This document shows, in pieces, positions 42,127 to 51,277 of a DNA stretch of 64,000 bases; position 1 is the stretch's first letter; each line of letters starts with the position of its first letter. The stretch lies in contig NZ_CP084561.1 in the NCBI RefSeq assembly GCF_021789315.1, positions 3,224,001 through 3,288,000 on the forward strand, written 5' to 3'. The position numbers and the translations under genes are program-made. The DNA is from Arthrobacter sp. FW305-BF8. Its GTDB lineage: Bacteria > Actinomycetota > Actinomycetes > Actinomycetales > Micrococcaceae. The notes beneath the pieces were generated by a model. It made no database searches and had not been told where the DNA came from. It was given only the letters and a program-made list of their open reading frames with translations.

Positions 42127-42783
42127 ATGAGGATCGCAGTTCTTGGTACCGGCGTGGTGGGCAGGACCCTGGCGGGAAAACTCGTGGAGTGCGGGCACGA
42201 CGTCGTGCTCGGATCACGGACCGCCACCAACGAGGCCGCCGTGGGGTGGGCTGCGGGGGCGGGGCCGCGGGCCAAAGCCGCGACGTTCTTGGACGCCGCG
42301 GCGCAGGCCGAGGTGATCATCAACGCGACGCCCGGCGCCGTTTCGCTGGAGGTGCTGGCTGCGGCCAGCACGAAGAATCTCGCCGGCAAGGTGCTGATCG
42401 ATGTGGCCAACCCCCTGGACCATTCGGCCGGGTTCCCGCCGTCGCTCTCCATCTCGAACACCGACAGCCTGGCGGAGACCATCCAGCGGGCGTTTCCCAC
42501 GGCCCGCGTGGTGAAGGCCCTGAACACCATGCGCGCCGATGTCATGGTGGCGCCGGACCGGCTGGCCGGCGGGGATCACGACGTGTTCATGGCCGGGGAC
42601 GACGAGCGAGCCAAGGAAGTGGTGGCCGGGATCCTGCGGGAATTCGGCTGGCGGGCTGAACACATCAGGGACCTTGGCCCGCTCGATGCGGCGCGGGGCA
42701 TGGAGATGTGGCTGCCGCTGTGGCTGCGGATTTTCCTGAAGCAGGGAGGCAGCCCGTTCAACATCAAGGTTGTCTCTGACTAG
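42127..42783 (+). CDS. NADPH-dependent F420 reductase-like / NAD(P)-binding oxidoreductase
   Basis: A 218-residue Rossmann protein that begins MRIAVLGTGVVGRTLAGKL (nucleotide-binding GTGVVG) and has the SRT turn that usually reads the NADP phosphate. It matches the Fno-like F420:NADP reductase family (COG2085), many of whose bacterial members act on unknown substrates. The ATG at 42127 is preferred over 42121 because GGGAGG lies six nt upstream. It is a stand-alone gene divergent from chorismate mutase and followed by a hairpin terminator. Confidence 0.85.
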   Translation: MRIAVLGTGVVGRTLAGKLVECGHDVVLGSRTATNEAAVGWAAGAGPRAKAATFLDAAAQAEVIINATPGAVSLEVLAAASTKNLAGKVLIDVANPLDHSAGFPPSLSISNTDSLAETIQRAFPTARVVKALNTMRADVMVAPDRLAGGDHDVFMAGDDERAKEVVAGILREFGWRAEHIRDLGPLDAARGMEMWLPLWLRIFLKQGGSPFNIKVVSD

Positions 42784-42787
42784 AACA

Positions 42788-42831
42788 GCAGGCCCGTATC
42801 CACCCTTGCCGAAGGTGGGATACGGGCCTGC
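42788..42831. terminator. Hairpin terminator between oxidoreductase and peptide ABC genes
   Basis: A long inverted repeat (GCAGGCCCGTATC with GATACGGGCCTGC, plus inner pairs and one bulge) lies 5 bp after the oxidoreductase stop. It sits between convergent transcription units. There is no strong T run, so it may work as a bidirectional hairpin. Confidence 0.75.
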
Positions 42832-42864
42832 CGCGCAATTTCCGGTGCCTGGATACTCCGCGTT

Positions 42865-44580
42865 CTAGATGCCCAGCAGGGCGCGGTGGTCCTCCCGGCG
42901 CTTGGCCTGCTCGGCGGGATCCGGGACAGGCAGCGACGCGATCAGCCTCTTCGTGTATTCATGCTGCGGAGAGCCCATGACGTGGTGGCCGATTCCCTGC
43001 TCGACGAGCTTGCCCTTGTACAGCACCCCAACCCAGTGCGACAGCATGTCCACCACCGCGAGGTCGTGGCTGATGAACAGCGCCGCGAACCCGAACTCCT
43101 GCTGGATCTCACGGAAGAGCTCCAGGACTTTCGCCTGCACCGAAACGTCCAGTGCGGACGTCGGCTCATCAGCGATGAGCAGTTTCGGGTTCAGGATCAG
43201 CGCACGCGCCAGCGATGCGCGCTGGCGCTGCCCGCCGGAGAGCTCATGCGGGAATCGGTCGGCGTACGACGCCGGCAGCTGGACTGACTCCAGCAGCTCT
43301 CCCACGCGCTTGCGCGCCTGCGCCGGTGAAGGGTTGGTGTGGATGACCAGCGGTTCGGCGACGCAGTCGCCGATGGTCAGCTGCGGGTTGAAGGACGCTG
43401 CCGGGTCCTGGAAGACGAACCCGATTTCCTTGCGGAGCGGCTTGAAGGTCCGTTCCTTGAAGTTCAGCATCTCGTAGCCCAGGACGTTCAGGCTTCCGCC
43501 AGTGGTCCGGTTAAGGCCTGCGATGGCCCGGCCGATGGTGGTCTTCCCGGAACCGGATTCGCCAACGAGTCCGAACACTTCGCCTTCGGATACCGTGAAG
43601 CTGACGCCGTCGACGGCCTTGAAGGCGGGGCTGCCCAGCCTGCCCGGGTACTCGATGGTGAGGCCTTTGGCCTCCACCAGCACCTGTCCGCCCTGGTGCG
43701 CCCGCTCCGTCATTCCTGCGGAGGCCGAGTGCCGGCCAAGGTGCGGGACGGCGGCCAGTAGCTTCCGGGTGTACTCCTGCCGCGGCTCTGCGAAGAGTGA
43801 TTTCGCGCTGGCTTCCTCGACGACGTCGCCCCGGTACATCACCACGACGCGGTCCGCGAGGTCGGCTACAACGCCCATGTTGTGCGTGATCAGCACAATG
43901 GACGTCCCGTATTTGTCCCGCAGGTCCCGCAGGAGCTCCAGGATCTCCGCCTGCACGGTGACGTCCAGGGCGGTGGTGGGTTCGTCGGCAACGATCAGCC
44001 CCGGGTTCAGGGCGAGCGCAGCGGCGATGACCACGCGCTGCTTCTGGCCACCGGAGAACTGGTGGGGGTAGTAGTTGACGCGAGTTTCGGGGTCCGGGAT
44101 GCCCACCTTGCGCAGCGCTTCGATGGCCCGGGCCTTCGCCTCTTTCGCGGTGACCCGTTCGCCGCCGTCCCGGCCCGCGTGGGCAAGGATCCCTTCGGCG
44201 ATCTGCCAGCCGACGGTGAACACGGGATTCAGTGCCGTGGACGGCTCCTGAAAGACCATGGCCACGTCACGGCCCCGGATCTGGCGGAGCCTGCCCGGGG
44301 AGACGCTGATGACGTTGCTGCCGTTGATCACCACCGCGCCGGAGCTGATGGCGGTTTCCGGCAGCAGGCCCAGGATGGTCTTGGCAGTCACGGTCTTGCC
44401 GGAGCCGGACTCGCCGACGATGGCGAGCACTTCCCCCGCCTTCACTTCGAGGCTCACGTCCTTGACGGCGTGGACGTCCCCGGCGTCAGTGGCGAACGTG
44501 ACCTTGAGATGGTCGATGTTCAGCACCGGTTCGGCGCCGGCGGCGTGCCGGTCAGAAACAGATCCGATATTGATGGTCAT
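42865..44580 (-). CDS. Dipeptide/oligopeptide ABC transporter, fused double ATPase (DppD-DppF type)
   Basis: A 571-residue protein with two complete ABC domains in tandem. Both have Walker A motifs GESGSGKT, signatures (FSGGQKQR in the first, LSGGQRQR in the second) and Walker B segments followed by DEPTTALD or DEPTSALD. It powers uptake of peptides or similar solutes through the two permeases encoded just upstream. The frame opens at 44814, but the ATG at 44580 overlaps the permease stop by 4 nt (ATGA) and begins MTINIG, so the coupled start is clear. It is the last gene of the operon. Confidence 0.95.
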   Translation of the reverse strand: MTINIGSVSDRHAAGAEPVLNIDHLKVTFATDAGDVHAVKDVSLEVKAGEVLAIVGESGSGKTVTAKTILGLLPETAISSGAVVINGSNVISVSPGRLRQIRGRDVAMVFQEPSTALNPVFTVGWQIAEGILAHAGRDGGERVTAKEAKARAIEALRKVGIPDPETRVNYYPHQFSGGQKQRVVIAAALALNPGLIVADEPTTALDVTVQAEILELLRDLRDKYGTSIVLITHNMGVVADLADRVVVMYRGDVVEEASAKSLFAEPRQEYTRKLLAAVPHLGRHSASAGMTERAHQGGQVLVEAKGLTIEYPGRLGSPAFKAVDGVSFTVSEGEVFGLVGESGSGKTTIGRAIAGLNRTTGGSLNVLGYEMLNFKERTFKPLRKEIGFVFQDPAASFNPQLTIGDCVAEPLVIHTNPSPAQARKRVGELLESVQLPASYADRFPHELSGGQRQRASLARALILNPKLLIADEPTSALDVSVQAKVLELFREIQQEFGFAALFISHDLAVVDMLSHWVGVLYKGKLVEQGIGHHVMGSPQHEYTKRLIASLPVPDPAEQAKRREDHRALLGI

Positions 44581-45599
44581 GAGCTTCTCACATCTGCAGA
44601 AATGGCTGCCTGGGCCGCCGCGGTCGAGTCCGGTCCGCCCTTGTTTCCGGCGCGCTTGCGCCCGCGGAGGCGGGGATCGTTGAGGTCGTTGATGCTCTCC
44701 CCCACCAGCGTGAGGCCAAGCACCGTCCAGACGATGGCGAGGCCCGGGAACACACCGGTCCACCAGATGCCCGAGGTGGTGTCCGCCAGCGCCTTGTTGA
44801 GGTCGAAGCCCCATTCGGCGGCGGACGAGGGTTCGATGCCGAATCCCAGGAAGCCCAGGCCTGCGAGCGTCAGGATCGCCTCGGAAGCATTCAGGGTGAA
44901 AATCAGCGGAAGCGTGCGGGTGGCATTTCGGTAGATGTGCCGGCCCATGATGCGGATGCTGGAGGCGCCCACCACTTTTGCCGATTCGACGAATGGTTCC
45001 GCCTTGAGCCTGATGGTCTCCGCCCTGATGACCCGGAAGTACTGCGGAATGAACACCACCGTGATGGAGATCGCCGCGGCGAGCACGCCGCCGAAGAGAC
45101 TGGACTCGCCGCCGCTGATGACAATGGCCATGACGATGGCCACCAGCAGTGACGGAAATGCGTAGATGGCGTCTGCCACCACCACGAGGACCCGGTCGAG
45201 CCAGCCGCCGAGGTATCCGCTCACCAGGCCGAGGATGACGCCGGCGAAGATGGACAGCACCACGGCCACCACGATCACGAGGATGGCGGTCTGGGAGCCC
45301 CAGATGACCCGGGACAGGACATCATAGCCGCCCACAGTGGTGCCCAGCAGATGCTTTCCGCCGGGAGGCTGCTGCGTGGGAAAGCTGCCGTCGGCGTCGG
45401 AAAGTTGCGCAAAACCGTAGGGGGCGAGGAGCGGGGCGAAAATGGCGGTCAGGAGGAACGTGCCGGTCAGGACGAGGCCGACGACGAGCATGCCCCGCTG
45501 GAGTCCGACGCTTTTTTTAAAGTGGGAGATCACAGGCAGCCGTTGGAGAAGCGGTGCCTTGTGGTGCATGGTGGCGTCCACTGGAGTGGGAGTGCTCAT
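44577..45599 (-). CDS. Peptide ABC transporter permease (DppC/OppC type)
   Basis: A 340-residue permease with an N-terminal cytoplasmic stretch and about six transmembrane helices. The DppC pattern is present, including the LLGTTVGGYDVLSRVIWG region after helix 1 and the EAA-like loop (ASSIRIMGRHIYRNATRT). It pairs with the DppB-type permease. It starts 1 bp after that gene's stop and its own stop overlaps the ATPase start. The C-terminal tail is basic (RGRKRAGNK) and somewhat longer than usual. Confidence 0.94.
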   Translation of the reverse strand: MSTPTPVDATMHHKAPLLQRLPVISHFKKSVGLQRGMLVVGLVLTGTFLLTAIFAPLLAPYGFAQLSDADGSFPTQQPPGGKHLLGTTVGGYDVLSRVIWGSQTAILVIVVAVVLSIFAGVILGLVSGYLGGWLDRVLVVVADAIYAFPSLLVAIVMAIVISGGESSLFGGVLAAAISITVVFIPQYFRVIRAETIRLKAEPFVESAKVVGASSIRIMGRHIYRNATRTLPLIFTLNASEAILTLAGLGFLGFGIEPSSAAEWGFDLNKALADTTSGIWWTGVFPGLAIVWTVLGLTLVGESINDLNDPRLRGRKRAGNKGGPDSTAAAQAAISADVRSS

Positions 45600-45600
45600 G

Positions 45601-46692
45601 TCAGTACCTCACACGGGGATCGATCAGCGCGGCCACAATGTCCACGATGAAGTTGGTGACGGCGACGATCACGGCCAGGAGCACCACGATGCCCTGGACC
45701 GCCACGAAGTCGCGGGCGGTCAGGTAGTTGGCCAGCTGGAAGCCCAGCCCCTTCCACTCGAAGGTGGTCTCGGTGAGGACGGCGCCGCCCAGCATCACGG
45801 CGATCTGCAGGCCCATCACGGTAATGATGGGGATCAGGGCAGGCTTGTAGGCGTGCTTGGTGACCAGGCGGAATTCGCTGACACCGCGCGAGCGTCCCGC
45901 CTCGATGTAGTCCCGGCCCAGGGTGCCGATGACGTTGGTGCGCACCAGCCGGAGGAAGATGCCGGCCGTCAGCAGGCCCAGGGCAAGGGCGGGCAGGACG
46001 GCATGCGCCATCACGTCACCCAAAGCGGCCATGTTGCCGCTTCGGAGCGCGTCGAGCCAATAGATCCCCGTCGGTGCCTGGAGTCCCGTGAGGGCTAGTT
46101 CGGTGGAGGTCTTCGCCCGGCCCGCCACGGGGAGCCAGCCAAGCCAGACGGAGAAGGTCAGCTTCAGCAGGAGCCCCGCAAAGAAGACGGGAGTGGCGTA
46201 GCAGAGGATGGCAAAGACGCGCAGCACGGCGTCGGGCAGGTGGTCACGCCGGTGCGCAGCGATCATCCCGAACGGAATGCCCACCAGCAGTGCAACGATC
46301 AGCGCATTGATGGTCAGTTCAAGGGTCGCCGAGCCGTAGGTGGTCAGCATCTCCGTGACCTGGCGGTTGTCGGACAGCGTGGTTCCGAAGTTGCCCGTGA
46401 CAAGCTGCCCCAGGTATTCGAAGTACTGCACGGGAAGCGGGCGGTCATATCCGGCCGCGTGGATCCGTTCCTGCAGCTGCTCCGGGGGCAGCCGGCCGCC
46501 CAGCGCGGCCGTGATGGGATCGCCGGTGATCCTCATGAGGAAGAACACCATAGTGACCAGGATGAAGATCGTCGGAAAGATCAGGAGGAACCTGATCAGG
46601 AGGTATTGGCCCAGTCCCCCGCCGGACTTCTTTTTCTTTGTCGGCAAAAGGCCGTCGGCGTCGCTTGGCGGCGCCTCGATGAGAGTTGTCAT
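45601..46692 (-). CDS. Peptide ABC transporter permease (DppB/OppB type)
   Basis: A 363-residue permease with a short Lys-rich cytoplasmic N-terminus (PTKKKKSGGG), then the DppB-type opening helix (LLIRFLLIFPTIFILV). About six transmembrane segments follow in all, with the EAA loop near RDYIEAGRSRGVSE. It is the first of the three membrane and ATPase genes. A hairpin terminator-like sequence separates it from the binding-protein gene upstream, which would let the binding protein be made in excess. Confidence 0.94.
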   Translation of the reverse strand: MTTLIEAPPSDADGLLPTKKKKSGGGLGQYLLIRFLLIFPTIFILVTMVFFLMRITGDPITAALGGRLPPEQLQERIHAAGYDRPLPVQYFEYLGQLVTGNFGTTLSDNRQVTEMLTTYGSATLELTINALIVALLVGIPFGMIAAHRRDHLPDAVLRVFAILCYATPVFFAGLLLKLTFSVWLGWLPVAGRAKTSTELALTGLQAPTGIYWLDALRSGNMAALGDVMAHAVLPALALGLLTAGIFLRLVRTNVIGTLGRDYIEAGRSRGVSEFRLVTKHAYKPALIPIITVMGLQIAVMLGGAVLTETTFEWKGLGFQLANYLTARDFVAVQGIVVLLAVIVAVTNFIVDIVAALIDPRVRY

Positions 46693-46756
46693 TACTGCCT
46701 GATTCTGTGTTTCCGGATCCGTCGCCGGACCTGGAATCGGCTGTTCACTGGCCAGC

Positions 46757-46793
46757 AGGAAGGCGGGACGCCGGGAAGGCGTCCCGCCTCCTT
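46757..46793. terminator. Intercistronic hairpin between binding protein and permeases
   Basis: An 11-bp perfect stem (GGCGGGACGCC, 46762-46772 with 46778-46788) has a GGGAA loop, with partly paired flanks. It lies 29 bp after the binding-protein stop on the minus strand. Such hairpins between the first gene and the rest of ABC operons often reduce downstream expression or protect the 3' end. That role is inferred. Confidence 0.7.
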
Positions 46794-46821
46794 GGCTGGT
46801 CAGGACCTGATGGGTGAAGCC

Positions 46822-48456
46822 CTACTTCGAGATCACTCCGAGGCGGGTCTTGAACGACGCGTCGAGGGTCTGGTCCACGCCCTTGACCTCGGCCCCCGCC
46901 ACCATGAGCTGCGCGCCCTGCAGCAGCGGCAAGGTGGAGAGGTCCTTGGCGACGGCGGTCTGGGCATCACCCAGCACCTTCTCGCGTTCGGCCTTGTCCA
47001 CCGTGGTGAGCTGCTTGGTCACCAGGTCGGTCACGGCCGAGTTCTCGTAGTGGTTCTTCAGGAAGTTGCCGGGGATGAAGAACGGCGTGAGGTAGTTGTC
47101 GGCGTCGGAGTAGTCCGGGAACCAGCCGAGCTGGTAGACCGGGTAGGCGTCGGCGGTACGGGCCTTCGAGTAGGTGACCCATTCGGTGGACTGGAGGTCC
47201 ACCTTGAACAGGCCCGACTTTTCGAGCTGTTCCTTGATCATGGCGTACTCGTCGCCCGAGGACTTGCCGTAGTGGTCGGGGTTGTACTGCAGCTTGATGT
47301 TGACGGTGCCGGTGATGCCGGCGTCGGCGAAGGCCTTCTTTGCCTTGTCCAGGCTGGGCTTGCCGTTGCCGTCGCCGTACATTTCCTTGAGCGGCTGGAT
47401 GGCGCCGTTGAAGCCGTCGGGAACAACGGAGTAAGCGGGCAGGTAGGTGCCCTTGTAAACCTGGGTGGCGATAGCCTCGCGGTCCACAACGTTCGCCATC
47501 GCCTGGCGCACGGCGAGCGCCTTCTTGGCATCGGCGTCGGCCGTCTTTGCACCGAACGGCATGGTGTCGAAGTTGAAGACGATGTAGCGGAGTTCGCCGC
47601 CGGGGCCCTTGTGCACCTTGACCTTCGAGTCCTTCTCAAGGTCTGCGGCGTCGGTGGCCGTCAGGCTGCGGCCGGCGACGTCGATGTTGCCCTGCTGGAC
47701 GTCCAACTTCAGGTTGTTGGAATCTGCGTAGTACTTGATGTTGGCGCCGTCGTTGGCGGGCTTGCCCAGGAGCCCCTGATAGTCCGGGTTGGCCTTGAGG
47801 CTGACAAGCTCATTCTTCTTGTAGCTCTCGATGGTGTACGGCCCCGCGAACGGCTTGCCCTTGACGATCTCGTCGTCGCTCAGCACCTTGTCCGCCGGGA
47901 AGACCTCTTCGTCGACAATCGGTCCAGAGTTGGCGGCCAGAACGCCGGGGAAGACCTGGTCGTTGCCGGCCTTGAGGGTGAAGACCACGGTTGAGTCGTC
48001 CTTGGCCTGCACGGACTTCAGGTTCGACAGCAGCGCCGCCGGGCCGTTGGGGTCGGCAATCCTGACCACGCGGTCGATCGAGAACTTCACGTCGGAGGAG
48101 GTCAGGGCGTGGCCGTTGGCGAACTTGAGCCCCGGCTTAAGCTTGACCGTGTACTCGGTGGGCGTGGTGAAGGATGCCGATTCCGCGATGTCGGGGACAG
48201 AGTCAGCGCTGCCCGGCTTGGAGTTCATGAGGAACGGATAGACCTGGTTCATCACCATGAACGAGCCTGCGTCGTAGGAGCCAGCGGGGTCCAGGGTGAC
48301 AACTTTGTCCGTGGTGCCGTAGGTGATGGTCCCTCCGCCGGCGTCGCCGGTGGACGTTCCCCCGCCTCCGGACGGGCCGGTGCAGGCTGTGAGTGCGAAA
48401 GCGGAAACGCCTGCCAGCGCGATAGCGCTCTTCAAGGCCCTCTGATTCATTGCCAT
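46822..48456 (-). CDS. Peptide ABC transporter substrate-binding lipoprotein (SBP_bac_5)
   Basis: A 544-residue extracellular binding protein of the DppA/OppA family. The signal peptide ends in a lipobox with Cys25 (FALTAC), followed by a Gly/Thr-rich linker. The family body contains KPGLKFANGHALTSSDVKFS, SIDRVVRI and a C-terminal YSDADNYLTPFF region. The open frame reaches 48648, but the ATG at 48456 gives a proper signal peptide. It is the first gene of the peptide uptake operon. A CRP-like palindrome lies about 115 bp upstream. The substrate could be peptides or another solute. Confidence 0.94.
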   Translation of the reverse strand: MAMNQRALKSAIALAGVSAFALTACTGPSGGGGTSTGDAGGGTITYGTTDKVVTLDPAGSYDAGSFMVMNQVYPFLMNSKPGSADSVPDIAESASFTTPTEYTVKLKPGLKFANGHALTSSDVKFSIDRVVRIADPNGPAALLSNLKSVQAKDDSTVVFTLKAGNDQVFPGVLAANSGPIVDEEVFPADKVLSDDEIVKGKPFAGPYTIESYKKNELVSLKANPDYQGLLGKPANDGANIKYYADSNNLKLDVQQGNIDVAGRSLTATDAADLEKDSKVKVHKGPGGELRYIVFNFDTMPFGAKTADADAKKALAVRQAMANVVDREAIATQVYKGTYLPAYSVVPDGFNGAIQPLKEMYGDGNGKPSLDKAKKAFADAGITGTVNIKLQYNPDHYGKSSGDEYAMIKEQLEKSGLFKVDLQSTEWVTYSKARTADAYPVYQLGWFPDYSDADNYLTPFFIPGNFLKNHYENSAVTDLVTKQLTTVDKAEREKVLGDAQTAVAKDLSTLPLLQGAQLMVAGAEVKGVDQTLDASFKTRLGVISK

Positions 48457-48570
48457 CTGTGAACTTTCTGTTCGATGAGTACGCGCGGGGTGCCCGAACT
48501 GACTCGTGCGCGGGCAGCCCGCTGATGCCTCTGATTCAACCAGAAGGTTGCCCGGTGAAACATTGCATCG

Positions 48571-48586
48571 TGTGAGTTGAGACACA
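48571..48586. promoter_or_regulatory. CRP/GlxR-like palindrome upstream of the peptide transporter
   Basis: TGTGA-GTTGAG-ACACA matches TGTGA-N6-TCACA at nine of ten fixed positions. It is located about 115 bp before the start of the binding-protein gene on the minus strand. It suggests control by a cAMP-receptor-type regulator. The distance and the single match leave this tentative. Confidence 0.4.
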
Positions 48587-48644
48587 AAATTTACCAGAAC
48601 GGCTGGCGGTCCGCTGACCGAACGGTCGGAAACCGGGAAAGGGC

Positions 48645-48676
48645 ACAAAAAACGGCCGGCGGAAATCCGCCGGCCG
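48645..48676 (-). terminator. Rho-independent terminator of mnmA
   Basis: On the minus strand a perfect 11-bp stem (CGGCCGGCGGA with its complement, 48653-48663 and 48666-48676) has a 2-nt nominal loop. It is followed directly by six T residues (plus-strand A run at 48647-48652). It lies 27 bp past the mnmA stop and is a textbook intrinsic terminator. Confidence 0.9.
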
Positions 48677-48702
48677 CTGTCACTCCGGAGAGCGGAGCAC
48701 GG

Positions 48703-49842
48703 TCAAAGTTGTGCCCGCTGCAGGGACCGCGCAGCGTCGATGGTCGCCTGGCCGAGGACCCTGCTGCCCTGGTAGAGCACCACGGTCTGGCCCGGCGAAA
48801 CACCGCGCAGCGGATCGGTCAGGGTCACCACGAGGCTGTCCCGCGCAATCCCGGCGTCGTCGGCAACCCGCTCAATGCGCGCAACGGCAGGAACGGGGTC
48901 GCCGTGTGCACGCACCTGCGCATGGCAGTCAAAGTCGGCTCCGGAGTCAACCTCGCCGATGGGCAGGCCGGCCCAGGAGACCTTGATGCCGCGGATCTCG
49001 TCGATGGCCAGCAGGGCCTCGGGCCCCACCACCACCTTGTTTTCCTTCGGCCGGATCTCCAGCACGAACCGCGGCTTGCCGTCCGCGGCGGGCCGGCCAA
49101 GCTTCAGCCCCCGCCGCTGCCCGACGGTGAACGCGTTCGCTCCGGGGTGTTCGCCCACCTTGGCGCCGGTCTCGTCAACGATGTCGCCAGTGGTCATTTC
49201 GATCTTTTCCGCGAGCCACCCTGCGGTGTCACCGTCCGGGATGAAGCAGATGTCGTGGCTGTCCGGCTTGTTGGCCACTGACAGTCCGCGCCGCTCGGCC
49301 TCCGCGCGCACCTCAGCCTTCGACGGGGTGTCCGCGAGCGGGAACATGGAGTGCTTCAGCTGCTCATGGGTGAGCACGCCCAGCACGTAGCTCTGGTCCT
49401 TCGCCCAGTCGGCGGCACGGTGCAGCTCGCGGTTTCCGTCGGCGTCCTCGATGACCTTGGCGTAGTGGCCCGTGCACACGGCCTCGAACCCGAGAGCGAT
49501 CGCCTTTTCGAGCAGGGCGGCAAACTTGATGCGCTCGTTGCAGCGCATGCAGGGGTTGGGGGTGCGGCCGGCGGCGTACTCGTCGATGAAGTCCTGGACC
49601 ACATCCTCCTTGAACCGCTCCGAGAAGTCCCACACGTAGTAGGGAATCCCCAGGACGTCGCAGGCCCGCCAGGCATCGCGGGAATCCTCAATGGTGCAGC
49701 AGCCCCTGCTGCCGGTGCGCAGGGTGCCCGGCATCCTGGACAGGGCGAGGTGAACGCCAACGACGTCGTGCCCCGCCTCGACGGCGCGGGCGGCGGCAAC
49801 GGCGGAGTCAACTCCGCCGCTCATGGCTGCTAGAACTCGCAT
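48703..49842 (-). CDS. mnmA: tRNA-specific 2-thiouridylase MnmA
   Basis: Adds sulfur to the wobble uridine of tRNAs for Lys, Glu and Gln. The 379-residue protein has the ATP-binding PP-loop (MSGGVDSAVAA at the N-terminus), the catalytic cysteine in PNPCMRCN and the second cysteine in HDICFIPDG. Length and motifs are normal. The sulfur comes from a cysteine desulfurase. A suitable gene lies 1.4 kb away at 51278-52507 on the same strand, but an opposite-strand flavoprotein gene sits in between. Followed by a strong terminator. Confidence 0.97.
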   Translation of the reverse strand: MRVLAAMSGGVDSAVAAARAVEAGHDVVGVHLALSRMPGTLRTGSRGCCTIEDSRDAWRACDVLGIPYYVWDFSERFKEDVVQDFIDEYAAGRTPNPCMRCNERIKFAALLEKAIALGFEAVCTGHYAKVIEDADGNRELHRAADWAKDQSYVLGVLTHEQLKHSMFPLADTPSKAEVRAEAERRGLSVANKPDSHDICFIPDGDTAGWLAEKIEMTTGDIVDETGAKVGEHPGANAFTVGQRRGLKLGRPAADGKPRFVLEIRPKENKVVVGPEALLAIDEIRGIKVSWAGLPIGEVDSGADFDCHAQVRAHGDPVPAVARIERVADDAGIARDSLVVTLTDPLRGVSPGQTVVLYQGSRVLGQATIDAARSLQRAQL

Positions 49843-50011
49843 TATGGCTTTCTGTTGGATTTGGACCCATGACGCACGGGTTGCCGGACTATTCTACTTG
49901 CTGCCGGAATCAGGGCCTAAATTTCCTTGACGGTTCCGGCCCGCCCTTCTAAAGTCACGAGTACCATTTTTAGAACGTGGGCCACTGGCCTGCCGGGCGA
50001 ATCGAGTAGCC

Positions 50012-51268
50012 ATGAATCCTGAAAGCATCATCATCGCCGGCGCAGGACTGGCCGGAGCGACGGCGGCCCGCACCCTGCGCGCCGAAGGGTACGCCGGGAA
50101 CATCACCATCGCAGGAGCCGAGCCGCACCCGCCCTATCTCCGGCCGCCGCTGTCCAAGGAATACCTGCTCGGCAAAGCCGGGGAGGACGCCGTCGAGGTC
50201 GCGCCGAAGGGCTGGTACGCGGACAACAACGTCAGCCTCAGGCTGGGCAACCCTGTGGCATCGGTCGATCCGGCGGCCCACACCGTCCGCTTCGCCGATG
50301 GGACGGTCCAGGAGTATGGGTCACTGCTGCTGGCACCCGGAGCCACGCCCCGGACGCTGCCCCTGAACGGTGCGGAACTGGACGGCGTCACCACCTTCCG
50401 CACGCTCGATGACAGCCGCCGCCTGCGGGAACAGCTGTCGCCAGGAGGTCGGAGCATTGTGCTCATCGGTTCCGGCTGGATCGGGATGGAACTGGCCGCG
50501 GCGGCAAGCACTTCCGGCAACCAGGTCACACTACTCGGGCTTGAGGACATCCCGCTTGCAGCGGCGATCGGCCCGGAGCTGGGCAGCTTTTTCCGTACCC
50601 TGCACGAGGACAACGGAGTCCGCTTCCGGCTACCCGCCTCGGCCAGGGAAATCACCGGAAACAACGGACGGGTGACGGGCGTGCTGACCGACACCGGCGA
50701 ACTCCTGCCCGCGGACATCGTGGTCATCGCCGTTGGAGTGGTTCCGGAAACGGCACTGGCCGCCGAGGCCGGGCTGGAGGTCCGCAACGGTATTCTCACG
50801 GACGCTTCGCTGCGCACCAGCGCCCCGGATATTTTTGCCGCCGGCGACGCCGCCAATGCACTGCACCCATTCACCGGCGAGCACCACCGCAGCGAACACT
50901 GGTCCAACGCGCTCAACGGCGGCAAGGTCGCGGCGAAAGGCATGCTTGGCCAGGACGTAGCGCTGGACACGGTCCCCTACTTCTATACCGACCAGTTCGA
51001 CGTCAGCATGGAGTACTCGGGTTTCCCGTCGCTCGCAGCGAAGGCGGCTCCGGTCATCCGCGGCTCGCTGGACAGCAAGGAATTCGTGGCGTTCTGGCAG
51101 CAGGACGGACGGGTCGTGGCCGGCATGAGCGTTAATTGGCCGAGGTCCGTCAAGCCAACTGCCCAGAAGACCATCAAGACGCTCATCAGCGGCCGGATCG
51201 AGGTGCCTGCCGAGCGGCTGGCCGATGAGACTGTTCCGCTCGACAGACTGCCGCCGGAAGCCAGCTGA
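50012..51268 (+). CDS. FAD-dependent pyridine nucleotide oxidoreductase (ferredoxin reductase type)
   Basis: A 418-residue flavoprotein of the rubredoxin/ferredoxin reductase family. The FAD-binding motif GAGLAGATAA is at the N-terminus, and PYLRPPLSKEYLLG is the family marker. The NAD-binding motif (IGSGWIGMELAAAA) is in the middle, and the second FAD motif (DIFAAGDAA) lies later. A C-terminal reductase domain completes it. Such enzymes pass electrons from NAD(P)H to a ferredoxin for P450 or dioxygenase systems, but no ferredoxin or oxygenase gene is nearby. It reads against its neighbours and lies between mnmA and a cysteine desulfurase. The 170 bp upstream contain its promoter, which I could not define. 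Confidence 0.93.
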   Translation: MNPESIIIAGAGLAGATAARTLRAEGYAGNITIAGAEPHPPYLRPPLSKEYLLGKAGEDAVEVAPKGWYADNNVSLRLGNPVASVDPAAHTVRFADGTVQEYGSLLLAPGATPRTLPLNGAELDGVTTFRTLDDSRRLREQLSPGGRSIVLIGSGWIGMELAAAASTSGNQVTLLGLEDIPLAAAIGPELGSFFRTLHEDNGVRFRLPASAREITGNNGRVTGVLTDTGELLPADIVVIAVGVVPETALAAEAGLEVRNGILTDASLRTSAPDIFAAGDAANALHPFTGEHHRSEHWSNALNGGKVAAKGMLGQDVALDTVPYFYTDQFDVSMEYSGFPSLAAKAAPVIRGSLDSKEFVAFWQQDGRVVAGMSVNWPRSVKPTAQKTIKTLISGRIEVPAERLADETVPLDRLPPEAS

Positions 51269-51277
51269 CACCGGAAA

